A DNA stretch of 49,996 nt from Streptosporangiaceae bacterium (lineage in GTDB: Bacteria; Actinomycetota; Actinomycetes; Streptosporangiales; Streptosporangiaceae). Location of the stretch: the NCBI GenBank assembly GCA_025964695.1, contig JAOPYK010000238.1, positions 1 to 49,996 of the forward strand, given 5' to 3'. Both the position numbers and the translations under genes were made by a program. Each line of letters begins with the position of its first letter. Position 1 is the first letter of the stretch. This document shows, one piece after another, positions 23,968 to 32,500 of this stretch. The notes beneath the pieces were generated by a model that saw nothing but the letters and a program-made list of their open reading frames with translations, did not search any database and had not been told where the DNA came from.

Positions 23968-24417
23968 ATCAGCGACACCACGTCCATCACCGTCGACCAG
24001 TTCCTGGCCCACCCACCGCGGCGCATCTGGCAGGCACTCGTGGACCCCGGCCTGCTCAGTGCCTGGTTCATGCCCAACGACTTCGCGCCCGCCGTCGGCC
24101 ACGCGTTCACCTTCCAGCGCCCCAAGCCCAACCGGGAACTGCACTTCAGCGACACGATTGTGTGCGAGGTGCTGGAGATTCAAGCCGAGAAACAGCTGTC
24201 CTACAGCTGGACCGACGCTGCTTACCCCGGCGAGCTGGACTCGAGGGTCACCTGGACCCTGGAGTCTGAGGGCGGCGGCACACGCCTGGTCGTGGAGCAT
24301 CGAGGCTTCGCCGCCGACGACCCGATCCATCAGAAGGTCCGCGCCCTCATGACGGGCGGCTGGGCCATCTACCTGGGTGAGCGCCTGGCCGAGCACCTTG
24401 AACGCGGCACGACGTGA
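23968..24417 (+). CDS. SRPBCC (AHSA1-like) protein, apparent ATC start
   Basis: A 149-residue SRPBCC protein: SDTTSITVDQFLAHPPRRIW, LVDPGLLSAWFMPNDF, VGHAFTFQRPKPN, and a C-terminal MTGGWAIYLGERLAEHL. Relatives begin with Met at the position held here by ATC 23968, which is 5 nt after ggag. The frame has a stop at 23938 and no ATG, GTG or TTG until GTG 24040, which would delete the first strand and helix of the domain. ATC initiation or a mutated start codon is therefore implied. The TTGTACA palindrome upstream probably regulates it. Confidence 0.8.
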   Translation: MSDTTSITVDQFLAHPPRRIWQALVDPGLLSAWFMPNDFAPAVGHAFTFQRPKPNRELHFSDTIVCEVLEIQAEKQLSYSWTDAAYPGELDSRVTWTLESEGGGTRLVVEHRGFAADDPIHQKVRALMTGGWAIYLGERLAEHLERGTT

Positions 24418-24630
24418 CATCAGCCCATCGCGACATCAGGGCGAGCAACAGCGCGTACGGACGACGTTCGCCTGGACCGGCGAAAGGACTGACGAAACGA
24501 GCACCACAGCAGGCACGGTAGTGGCCCTGGCCGGTGTCGTCCTTGTACGCCGTCGCCCGCGCACCCCCCGCTCTGTCGTAGGTTCTCACCAAGGGCCGAC
24601 TGGTGGTCGAGGACGGACGGAGGGCGGTTG

Positions 24631-25680
24631 TTGGGCGCCGGTGAGGACGAGGTGGTCGTGACCGCTGCCCGAGCGGGCGACGAGTCCGCGTTCGGGGCGC
24701 TCGTCGAGCGTCATCGGGCGGAGTTGCGGGTGCACTGCTACCGGATGCTGGGCTCGTTCGACGAGTCGGAGGATCTGGTCCAGGAGACGTTCCTGCGCGC
24801 CTGGAAGAACCTCCGCGGCTTCGAGGGGCGCTCGACGTTCCGCGCCTGGCTGTACCGGATCGCGACGAACGCGTGCCTCGACGCCCTCGACGGCCGGGCA
24901 CGCCGGGTCCTCCCGCACCACGTGGCGCCGCCATCGGACCCGAGCGCCGCGCAGCCGCCCCGTACCGACATCGCGTGGCTGCAGCCCTTTCCGGATCGGC
25001 TGTGGGAGCCGGTCGAGCCGAGCGAGAGACAGCCGGACGCCGTGGTGGTCGCCAGGGAGACGATCGAGCTGGCGTTCCTGGCCGCGATCCAGCATCTGCC
25101 GCCCAGGCAGCGGGCGGCGCTGATCCTGCGGGACGTGCTCGGCTGGCCGGCCAAGCAGACCGCGGCGCTGCTCAACGGCAGCGTCGCGTCGGTCAACAGC
25201 GCGGTGCAACGCGCCCGGACCACGCTGAAGGAGCATCTGCCCGAACGTCGCCTGGAATGGGCGCCGTCGGCGGAGCCCTCCGAGCAGGACAGAGCGGTCC
25301 TGCGGCGGTACATGCATGCGATGGAACGTGCCGACCTCGCCGCGGTGGCCGACCTGCTGGCCGAGGAGGTCCGGACGATGATGCCGCCGTACCCGATGTG
25401 GTTCCAGGGTCGCGACGCGGTCGTGGCGGCGCTGGCAACCAGCTGGGACGCCGGCTCGCCGGACTATGTCGGCCGGTTCCAGATGACGGCGACCCGGGCC
25501 AACCGGCAGCCGGCAGTGGCGGCCTACGTCCGGCGCCCCGACGAGCCCGCCTACCGCGCCTTCGCGATCGCCGTGCTGCGCATCGAGCAGGGCCGCATCC
25601 TGGAGCTCACCGCCTTCCACGACCCCGGCCTGTTCCCGGCGTTCGCCCTGCCCACGGCGTTGCCACCGGCACACCGATGA
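24631..25680 (+). CDS. ECF RNA polymerase sigma factor with C-terminal SnoaL-like domain
   Basis: About 349 residues. Region 2 is at 12-80 (ESAFGALVERHRAELRVHCY, FDESEDLVQETFLRAW, FRAWLYRIATNACLD) and region 4 at 140-200 (LPPRQRAALILRDVLGWPAK and a helix-turn-helix with SVASVNSAVQRAR). Residues 220-345 form a SnoaL/NTF2-like domain (YMHAMERADLAAVADLLAE, PPYPMWFQGRDAV) typical of ECF groups such as SigG/SigJ-like factors, where it modulates activity instead of a classical anti-sigma factor. TTG 24631 gives a 7-bp spacing from ggagg; TTG 24628 is equally possible. The next gene is a DHFR-like protein. Confidence 0.88.
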   Translation: MGAGEDEVVVTAARAGDESAFGALVERHRAELRVHCYRMLGSFDESEDLVQETFLRAWKNLRGFEGRSTFRAWLYRIATNACLDALDGRARRVLPHHVAPPSDPSAAQPPRTDIAWLQPFPDRLWEPVEPSERQPDAVVVARETIELAFLAAIQHLPPRQRAALILRDVLGWPAKQTAALLNGSVASVNSAVQRARTTLKEHLPERRLEWAPSAEPSEQDRAVLRRYMHAMERADLAAVADLLAEEVRTMMPPYPMWFQGRDAVVAALATSWDAGSPDYVGRFQMTATRANRQPAVAAYVRRPDEPAYRAFAIAVLRIEQGRILELTAFHDPGLFPAFALPTALPPAHR

Positions 25681-25745
25681 GTTTTCGCGCGATCGGTCGT
25701 CTCAACACAGGTCACACGACAACGTGATCTCGACGGAGGTAGACC

Positions 25746-26288
25746 ATGGGTAAGTTGCAGTACCAGTGCACCATGTCGCTGGACGGCTTCATCGCCGGCC
25801 CAGGTGGTGACATGTCCTGGCTGGCCGAGTACCTCGGGCCCAATCCGACGGTGGACGAGGTCATCGGCAAGACCGGCGCCCTTCTCGTCGGCAACCGCAC
25901 CTTCGGCGGTGACGATCCGTACAAGGGCACGGACAACGAAGGCGAGCCGTACGGCGGGGGGTGGACCGGACCACAGTTCGTCCTCACCCACCACGCCCCG
26001 GACACTCCGGTGCCGGGTGTCACCTTCTGCGGTGACCTCGACAGCGGCATCGCCGCGGCCAAGGCCGCCGCAGGTGACAAGTACGTCGGCGTCCTAGGTG
26101 CCGAGGTGGCACGGCAGTGCCTCGACGCGGGTGTGCTCGACGAGATCCTCGTGTTCATCGCGCCCGTCCTGCTCGGGGACGGCGTCCGGCTCTTCGACCA
26201 CAAGGGCGGGAGCAACGTCAAGCTCGAACGCCTCAGCGTGACCCACGCGCCGCAAGCGACCAACCTCTGGCTACGCGTCATCAAATGA
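25746..26288 (+). CDS. Dihydrofolate reductase family (RibD C-terminal-like) protein
   Basis: A 180-residue protein of the DHFR/RibD_C fold: YQCTMSLDGFIAGPGGDMSW, ALLVGNRTFGGDDP, VGVLGAEVARQCLDAGVLDE and IAPVLLGDGVRLF. Start ATG 25746 has ggaggt about 6 bp upstream. Members are NADPH-dependent reductases of unknown substrate, rarely true DHFR. It lies 65 bp after the sigma factor gene and may be in the same transcript. Confidence 0.87.
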   Translation: MGKLQYQCTMSLDGFIAGPGGDMSWLAEYLGPNPTVDEVIGKTGALLVGNRTFGGDDPYKGTDNEGEPYGGGWTGPQFVLTHHAPDTPVPGVTFCGDLDSGIAAAKAAAGDKYVGVLGAEVARQCLDAGVLDEILVFIAPVLLGDGVRLFDHKGGSNVKLERLSVTHAPQATNLWLRVIK

Positions 26289-26361
26289 GCCCCTCCCGCT
26301 CACCGCGCAGGCGCCCAAGCCGGCCAGGCACGCCACGGTGATCATGGGCTGACCGGCTCGT

Positions 26362-26414
26362 ATCGAGACGGGTTGTGGAGGGCGTGCCATCTCGCCCTCC
26401 ACAACCCACTCGAT
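26362..26414. terminator. Strong inverted repeat after the DHFR-like gene
   Basis: gggttgtggagggc (26370-26383) pairs perfectly with gccctccacaaccc (26394-26407), with an outer atcgag/ctcgat stem beyond a small internal loop. A 10-nt loop separates the arms. It lies 80 bp after the stop at 26288 and probably ends that transcript. Confidence 0.7.
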
Positions 26415-26556
26415 GTCAGGAAGCGCGCGGACCGCGGCAGTGCTCTGTCGCAAGCTCGACGAGGGTGAGCGCCGCTATGACGCGGAGACCTACCGGGGCA
26501 CCATCCGCAAGGCGCCTCCGCTGACCTGCCCTGGCTCGGAGTGCCGGCGCCACTAG
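26413..26556 (+). CDS. Small ORF or gene fragment, 47 residues
   Basis: Starts at ATG 26413 within the right arm of the hairpin and ends at TAG 26554-26556. Third positions are strongly G/C, and the product contains KLDEGERRYDAETYRG and a Cys pair LTCPGSEC. No ribosome binding site is evident. It may be the tail of a lost gene rather than a working one. The remaining bases of the 383-bp gap (26289-26671) hold the hairpin and the TetR-type operator. Confidence 0.25.
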   Translation: MSGSARTAAVLCRKLDEGERRYDAETYRGTIRKAPPLTCPGSECRRH

Positions 26557-26615
26557 CCCTCCCCGGCTAAGGACACAAGCTCAGCGTCGCCGGCCGGCAG
26601 TCTGGTCTGAGGTTT

Positions 26616-26636
26616 ACATACACCCCGGATGTATGT
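26616..26636. promoter_or_regulatory. TetR/AcrR-type operator
   Basis: acataca-ccccgga-tgtatgt: perfect 7-bp arms around seven bases, closely like the E. coli acrR operator half sites. It is 35 bp before the hydrolase start and the operon encodes its own TetR regulator, so autoregulation is likely. Confidence 0.7.
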
Positions 26637-26671
26637 TCTTATGTGCTCAGTCGAGGCTGATGAGGTGGAGC

Positions 26672-27556
26672 ATGGCGCGCAGTGAGGCTCTGGGCGTACC
26701 GCGGACGGTCGACCTGCCGCACGGAACGGTCGCCTATCGCGAGCGTGGGGACGGCCCGCCGGTGGTGTTCGTGCACGGCCTGCTGGTGAACGCCGACCTG
26801 TGGCGGGCTGTTGTGCCGGTGGTGGCCGCCGCCGGTCACCGATGCCTGGCACCGGACTGGCCGTTGGGCGCGCATCAGCATCCGATGCGCCCGCAGGCGG
26901 ACCTGAGCCCGCCGGGGCTGGCCACGCTGATCGCGGACTTCCTCGTCGCGCTGGACCTGACGGACGTCACCGTGGTGGCCAACGACACCGGCGGAGCACT
27001 GGTGCAGGTGCTGATGGCGCGCCACCCTGAGCGGATCGGCCGGGTGGTCCTGGCCTCCTGCGACAGCCTGGAGGCGTTCTTCCCGTGGCCGTTCCACATC
27101 CTGCCCACGCTGGCCGCTGTGCCCGGCTCGACCTGGCTGCTCACCCAGGCACTGCGGCTCCGGTCGCTGCACCGCCTGCCGATCACGTTCGGATGGGTGG
27201 CCAAACGGCCGCTCCCCCGGCACATCACGGACTCCTACCTGCAGCCCGCGCGCCGCGACCCCGCCATCCGCCGAGACCTGCGCCGCTTCCTGCGCGCAGT
27301 GCACCGCCGCCACACCCTGGCCGCCGCCCGGTCCTTCGCTGGATTCGACCGGCCCGTGCTGCTGGCCTGGGCCGAAGAGGAGCGGCTGTTCCCGGTCTCG
27401 CTCGCCCGGCGGCTGGCCGAGGTGCTGCCCGATGCCCGGCTGGCCCTGATCGCCGACTCCTACACGTTCCTCCCCGAGGACCGGCCCGCCGAACTGGCCG
27501 CTCTCGTGGTGGAGTTCGCCCGCACCGGCGGCGCGGCCCCGGCGCCCGGCCGGTGA
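26672..27556 (+). CDS. Alpha/beta hydrolase (DxGG nucleophile type)
   Basis: A 294-residue alpha/beta-fold hydrolase. The oxyanion stretch is VVFVHGLLVNADLW; the nucleophile elbow is VVANDTGGALVQ, placing Asp where haloalkane dehalogenase-like members have it; the late acid and the usual His are less clear, the C-terminal DSYTFLPEDRP having Thr/Phe where His is expected. Function may therefore be altered. ATG 26672 follows a ggtggag site. Its stop overlaps the TetR start by 4 bp (GTGA). Confidence 0.85.
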   Translation: MARSEALGVPRTVDLPHGTVAYRERGDGPPVVFVHGLLVNADLWRAVVPVVAAAGHRCLAPDWPLGAHQHPMRPQADLSPPGLATLIADFLVALDLTDVTVVANDTGGALVQVLMARHPERIGRVVLASCDSLEAFFPWPFHILPTLAAVPGSTWLLTQALRLRSLHRLPITFGWVAKRPLPRHITDSYLQPARRDPAIRRDLRRFLRAVHRRHTLAAARSFAGFDRPVLLAWAEEERLFPVSLARRLAEVLPDARLALIADSYTFLPEDRPAELAALVVEFARTGGAAPAPGR

Positions 27557-28179
27557 GCCCGCGCCGGCGTCAGGAGGACCGCACCCGCGCGACCCGCGGC
27601 GCCCTCATCGCGGCCGGGCGCCGGCTGTTCGGCGAGCGCGGGTACGGTGCGGTCCCGGCGGAGGAGATCGTGGCGGCCTCCGGGCTGACCCGCGGTGCGC
27701 TGCGCCATCACTTCGGCGACAAGCGGGAGCTGTTCCAGGCCGTCTTCGAGGAGCTGGAGACGGAGATCACCGGCCGGATCGGCACGGCCGCCGCCGGCAC
27801 CACCGACACCTGGACCGCCATGACGCGCGGCCTGACCGCCTTTCTCGACACCTGCCAGGAACCCGAGGTCCTCCAGATCGCCCTCACCGACGCCCCCGCC
27901 GTCCTCGGCTGGGCGACCTGGCGCGCCATCGAGGCCCGGCACGGACTGGGCCTCATCACGGCCGCATTCGACCGTGCCATCGCCGAGGGGATCCTCATCC
28001 CGCAGCCCGTCGACGTCCTGGCCCACCTCGTCCTCAGTGCCACGATCGAGGCCGCCCTCCTCATCGCGCAGGCACCCGACCCCGGCCGAGCCCGAGCCGA
28101 CGCCGAGCAGACATTGCTCGCGCTCATCACCGGCTTGCGGACCGAGCGAAATGACGGAAGTCCAGCGGAACCGGCTTGA
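27553..28179 (+). CDS. TetR/AcrR family transcriptional regulator
   Basis: A 208-residue TetR protein. The HTH occupies residues 10-55: RGALIAAGRRLFGERGYG, VPAEEIVAASGLTRGALRHH and FGDKRELFQAVFEEL. GTG 27553 overlaps the hydrolase stop, so the pair is translationally coupled. The dyad at 26616-26636 is its likely operator. Convergent with jetD, with 138 bp between the ends holding a modest hairpin at 28224-28240. Confidence 0.9.
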   Translation: MSPRRRQEDRTRATRGALIAAGRRLFGERGYGAVPAEEIVAASGLTRGALRHHFGDKRELFQAVFEELETEITGRIGTAAAGTTDTWTAMTRGLTAFLDTCQEPEVLQIALTDAPAVLGWATWRAIEARHGLGLITAAFDRAIAEGILIPQPVDVLAHLVLSATIEAALLIAQAPDPGRARADAEQTLLALITGLRTERNDGSPAEPA

Positions 28180-28223
28180 GCCTTACCCGGCTCGGCAAGC
28201 CACTCGTGCGCCGAGGTCCTGCG

Positions 28224-28240
28224 ACAGGCTGAAGGCCTGT
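28224..28240. terminator. Weak hairpin between tetR and jetD
   Basis: acaggc-tgaag-gcctgt, followed on the plus strand by tt. It lies between convergent genes and could end transcription from either side, but the stem is only 6 bp. Confidence 0.3.
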
Positions 28241-28317
28241 TCCCCGAATCCGTGGGCGCAATGTGCTGGATGGTTCCGCTTCCTTCGGCGGGGCGGGTCC
28301 TTTGCCGGGCGAGATTG

Positions 28318-29517
28318 TCAGGCCAGATCTGCGAGGAGGGAAGGGATGAGCCGTTCCTCCATGACGGCCCGGCCGGCCTCCGCCATCAGGGGAGCGAGTG
28401 TCTCGTCCCAGGGACTGGGTGCGGCGGCACCGCGCAGCGGTTCGGACTCGCCTTGCTTCAGCGCCGCCTCGTAGTCGCAGGCGGCCATCCGCCACGGCAC
28501 GGCACCGTACCGCTGGCGGGCCATGGCAGTGGTCCGCAGACCGGTCCAGTCGAAGTCCCCGCGCCAGTGGATCGCGCGGCCCGGCATGGCCTGCAGCAGC
28601 CGATGGCAGGCGGCCGACGGAACGCCCTCGGTGCAGATCAGGGCGGCGCGGGGGCTGGGGGCGGCGACGGCGGCCCGGAGCACCGAGGGGTTCTCGCAGA
28701 CGTAGATGTCCTGTGGTCCGACCGAGACCGGCATGGTGGCCAGTTGGTGCAGCGTCACCCGGAACGGCACCCACGCCAGCGCCGCCTGAGTCAGCCAGCC
28801 GCCGAGCAGACCGCCGGAGCCGGGCAGGCCCAGGACGAGCACCTGGCTGGCGAGATCGTCCAGGATGACGCCGGAGGCCTCCCAGAGTTCCCGCCGCTGT
28901 GTCCGGGTGGCGGGGACGGGCACGCTGAAGCGCCCGGCCAGGGCACGGAGCACCAGACCGGCCAGGGATCCACGCGACAGCGCCTTGGTGTCGCCGGTCG
29001 CCCGTTCGGCGAGCACCGGCAGCGGGAGCGTATCGGCGGGCAGCAGTGCGAGTACGGCGGCGGCCTGGCGGAGCAGGTCGTCCTCGTCCCGGTTGAGCAG
29101 CCGGGTCAGGGTCCCGTCCCGGGCGATCTCCGCCAGCCACGGACCGTACTCGGGCTCGAGCCCGTCTGAGGCCGCCGACAGCGCCCGCTCCCTGCGCAGG
29201 GCCTGCGCGGCCGAACGTTCGGCGCGGCCCTGGACACTGCCGGCCAGAGATTCGAGGGCGGCCCGCAGGTCGGGGGCGAGCCCGGCGCGGCACAGCATCT
29301 GTTCCAGTGTGTCGAGCGGGATGGACAGCGAGGTGCCACGGCCCGGGCGCCTGCCGAGCAGCCGGGCCACCGCCGAGCGCTCGATGGGTGAGGCGTCCTC
29401 GAGCGTCAGGATTCCGCTGAGCGGACGGTCCAGTTCCAGCCGTCGCAGGAGCCGCTCCACCAGCCGGGCCAGGCCTGGGTCGCCCAGGACCCGTTCCAGC
29501 CGGGCGGTGTCTACCAC
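28318..29517 (-). CDS. jetD: Wadjet JetD-like nuclease subunit (TIGR02679/DUF2399, Toprim)
   Basis: A 399-residue protein read from GTG 29517, which overlaps the jetC stop. The N-terminal half is helical (LERVLGDPGLARLVERLLRR). The C-terminal half is a Toprim-like DUF2399 domain: IYVCENPSVLRAA with the catalytic Glu near residue 273, LICTEGVPS, and HWRGDFDWTG with the D-x-D near 320. In characterised Wadjet complexes JetD cuts circular DNA after the SMC motor has extruded it. It is the last gene of the operon. The family is clear; activity is inferred. Confidence 0.9.
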   Translation of the reverse strand: MVDTARLERVLGDPGLARLVERLLRRLELDRPLSGILTLEDASPIERSAVARLLGRRPGRGTSLSIPLDTLEQMLCRAGLAPDLRAALESLAGSVQGRAERSAAQALRRERALSAASDGLEPEYGPWLAEIARDGTLTRLLNRDEDDLLRQAAAVLALLPADTLPLPVLAERATGDTKALSRGSLAGLVLRALAGRFSVPVPATRTQRRELWEASGVILDDLASQVLVLGLPGSGGLLGGWLTQAALAWVPFRVTLHQLATMPVSVGPQDIYVCENPSVLRAAVAAPSPRAALICTEGVPSAACHRLLQAMPGRAIHWRGDFDWTGLRTTAMARQRYGAVPWRMAACDYEAALKQGESEPLRGAAAPSPWDETLAPLMAEAGRAVMEERLIPSLLADLA

Positions 29518-32500
29518 AGGACGGTGTCCTCGGCGGGCGGCGCGGCGGCGGCCGACGCCCTGGCGACCGGGGCCCTGGCTGCCGGGACTCGCTCCACCTG
29601 CCGGGGCGTCGCGCCGTCCCATTCCCAGGTCGAGACGTGGACGGCGTCGATCCCGTCGCGGCGGACGAGCTGGTGGGTCGCGATGCCGGGAACGGTGGCG
29701 TAGAAGCCCCACTCGCGCTCGCTGGTCATGACCACGTCGAGGTCGAAGGTGGCGAGCAGCCCCAGGCACTTGGCCCGTGAGTCGTCGTCGACGCCGGCGA
29801 ACGCCTCGTCGAGCATGACCAGCCGGGGCGCGTGCGGGTGCGCCGACCGGTAGTGGGCTGACGCGGCCGCGAACAGCGGCAGGGAGACGGTGAGCACCCG
29901 CTCGCCGCCGGACGCCGGGCCGGTCGCCGATCTCCACTTGCCGTCCTGGAAGCGCTCGATGGTGAAGCGGTGCCAGGACCTGTAGTCGAGGGCCTTACGC
30001 AAATGCTCCTGCCAGGTACCGTGCTCGTCCGCGGACCGTACGGCCTCGATCTGGCGTTGCAGGAAGTCGCCGACGGCGGCACGGTCGTCGGCCGACCACA
30101 GGTCGGTGTCCTGGCGCAGCAGCCGCGACCGCGCCTCGGCCAGCCCGGCGGGACCGTCGGGACGCGCGCCCCACAGCAGCCGCAGCCGCATCCCGGTGCT
30201 GGTCGGCCGCTCCTCCAGCTCCGCGTTCATGTGCTGGACCTGGGCTTCGGCGTCGCCGATGAGTTCCTGCAGATGACTGGCGACGTCGTTGACCAGGTGC
30301 TCTTCGAGCAGCTCCCGCTCCTTGGCGGTGAGGATCCGCTCCCGGTAGCCCAGCTCCCCATCGAGCAGCCCGACCAGCTCGTCCGGACCGCGCTCGCGGC
30401 CCTGGAACTGGATGGTGACGACGAACCAGTCGTCCAGGCCGGCGAGCGCGTGGTGTCCGTGCCGGGTGAGGGACTCGGTGAGCTCGCGATAACGGACGCT
30501 GATGTCGTCCTGCACCTTGCGCCAGGTCTCGTCGTCATCGGGCACCTCGGTCAGCGCCTGCTCGGCCCGGCGGGCGAGCCGTACGGCCGGGTCCGGTGCC
30601 CACGGCGTCTGCGGGATCTCCAGGTCCGCCGCCGCGACGGCCAGCAGCCCGGTCGCGGCGAAGCGCTGGAACTCGCCGACGGCCAGGTCGCGCCGGGCGG
30701 ACTCCAGGGCGAGATCGGCGTCGAGCTGCTGCTTGCGGCCCTCGGCCTGGGCGCGGCGCTCGGCCGCCGCCCGGTGCCGGCTCTCCAGCTCCTTGGACTC
30801 GGCTTTCAGCTGGGTGATCCGGGTCTTCGCGGCGGCGAGCCGGCGGTTCAGCTCCTCGACGGTCGTCCCGATCGCCTCCTGCAGGGCCCGGCGGCGGCTC
30901 TCGGCCTCAAGGGCTTCGGTCTCGGTGTCCGCGGCCTTCTGCGCGGCCTGTGCGCAGGCCTGTTCGGCGGCGGCCAGCTCCCGCGTCCAGGTGGCGAGGT
31001 CTTCGAGCCGGTCGCCATGACGGCGCAGCGCGGCCAGCAGCCCGATCAGCGCGGTGCGGTAGGCCGTCACCGCGTCCTGGACGTCGTGCAGTTCGGGCAG
31101 CCCGGCGGGCACGCCGAGGTCGGCCGCGGCCGCGTCACGTGCGGACCCCGCCTCGGTGGCGGCGGTCTCGGCGGTGCCCACGGCCACCAGCTGCTCGGAG
31201 ACCTTGCGCTGCGCCCGTTCCAGCTCCCGCAGCGCACCGGTGACAACTGCGTGGGCGTCGCGCAGCTCCTGGTCGCGCGGTGCCCGTTCGACCTCGGCGG
31301 TCAGCCGGTCCTGACGCCCCCCGATGGTCTCCACTTCCTGTACGGCTTGCGCCACGGCACGCCCGGCGGTCTCGATCAGCGCGGCCAGTTCGGCCAGCCG
31401 GCGGCGCCGGGCCTCCTCGCGGGCGCCGTGCCCGAGGTACTCGGCGGCGGGTTTGGCCCAGGAGCCGTGCAGCGGACCGAGCCGCCAGCGGCCGTCGCGG
31501 GCCACCCAGGCGGAGCCGTCCTCCAGGCCGATGCCCGCCAGCACCCCGGCGACGGTGCCCGGGGTGAGCGCGGCGGCCTGCGGGTCATCGGGATCGATGG
31601 CAGGGCGCAGCAACGTGGTCAGGTTCCGGCCGGCCGGATGCATGCCGGTCAGCAGCGTGTCATGGGTCGATGGGTCGAGGAGCCGCCCGTCCGGGGCGAG
31701 CCACGCATCCAGCAGACCGGACGCCTCCAGCGCGGCCTCCAATCCCGCGCGGTCGGCTGCGGGGAGGTCGCCGGCGAAGTCCACCACCTGCCACAGGGGT
31801 GCGCCCGGGCGGCCGTCCCGTACGCCTGCCTCGCGAGTGTGCGGCACCGGGGGCAGCCGGAGCTCGCCGCTCTCCAGCGCCCGCCGTTCACTCTCGTATC
31901 CGCCGAGTTCGGCGCGGCGCTCGGTGAGCCGGGCCTCCGCCTGCGCGTGTGCCTGGGCGAGGGCGCGTCCAGCCTCGGCGGCGTTGCGCCGCAGCGCGGC
32001 CTGCGCGGGGTTCTCACCGTCGAGGGTCTCCGCCCAGCCGGCCAGGCCCAGTTCCTGCGGGAAGGGAACCGGCACCTCGGTGGTACCGGCCGCGTAGTGC
32101 TGCCATCGGGTGACCAGTGCGCCGATGGCCTCGCTCACCCCGGCGCGCGCTTCCTCGGCGTCGTCGGCGACCGTGTCCCGCTCGGCCTCCCGTTCGGTGA
32201 GGGCGGTCCGGGCCCGGACCAGCTCCCGGTGGCGCTCAGCGGCCCGCTCGGCCAGCCGGATCACATGCGCGGCGGCCTCGCCCCGGCTGGTGGCCAGCGC
32301 CTGGCCCGCCCGCTCGACCTCCCGGATCAGCGGCTCCGTGAGCCCACCGGCAGGTCCGTCGGGCAGATCGGCCGGGGCGAGCGCCTGGCTGTGCGCGGCG
32401 GCGATTCCGGCGGCGGCGGCAGCCGACTCGATGGACTCGGTGGCGGCCCGCGCGTCGTCCCGGGCCGATCCGGCGGCCTGGGCGGCGGCGGTGTGCAGGT

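Noticed and set aside
26362-26414. Insertion sequence end or MITE
   Set aside because: Single hairpin with no target duplication, partner repeat or transposase; a terminator explains it better.
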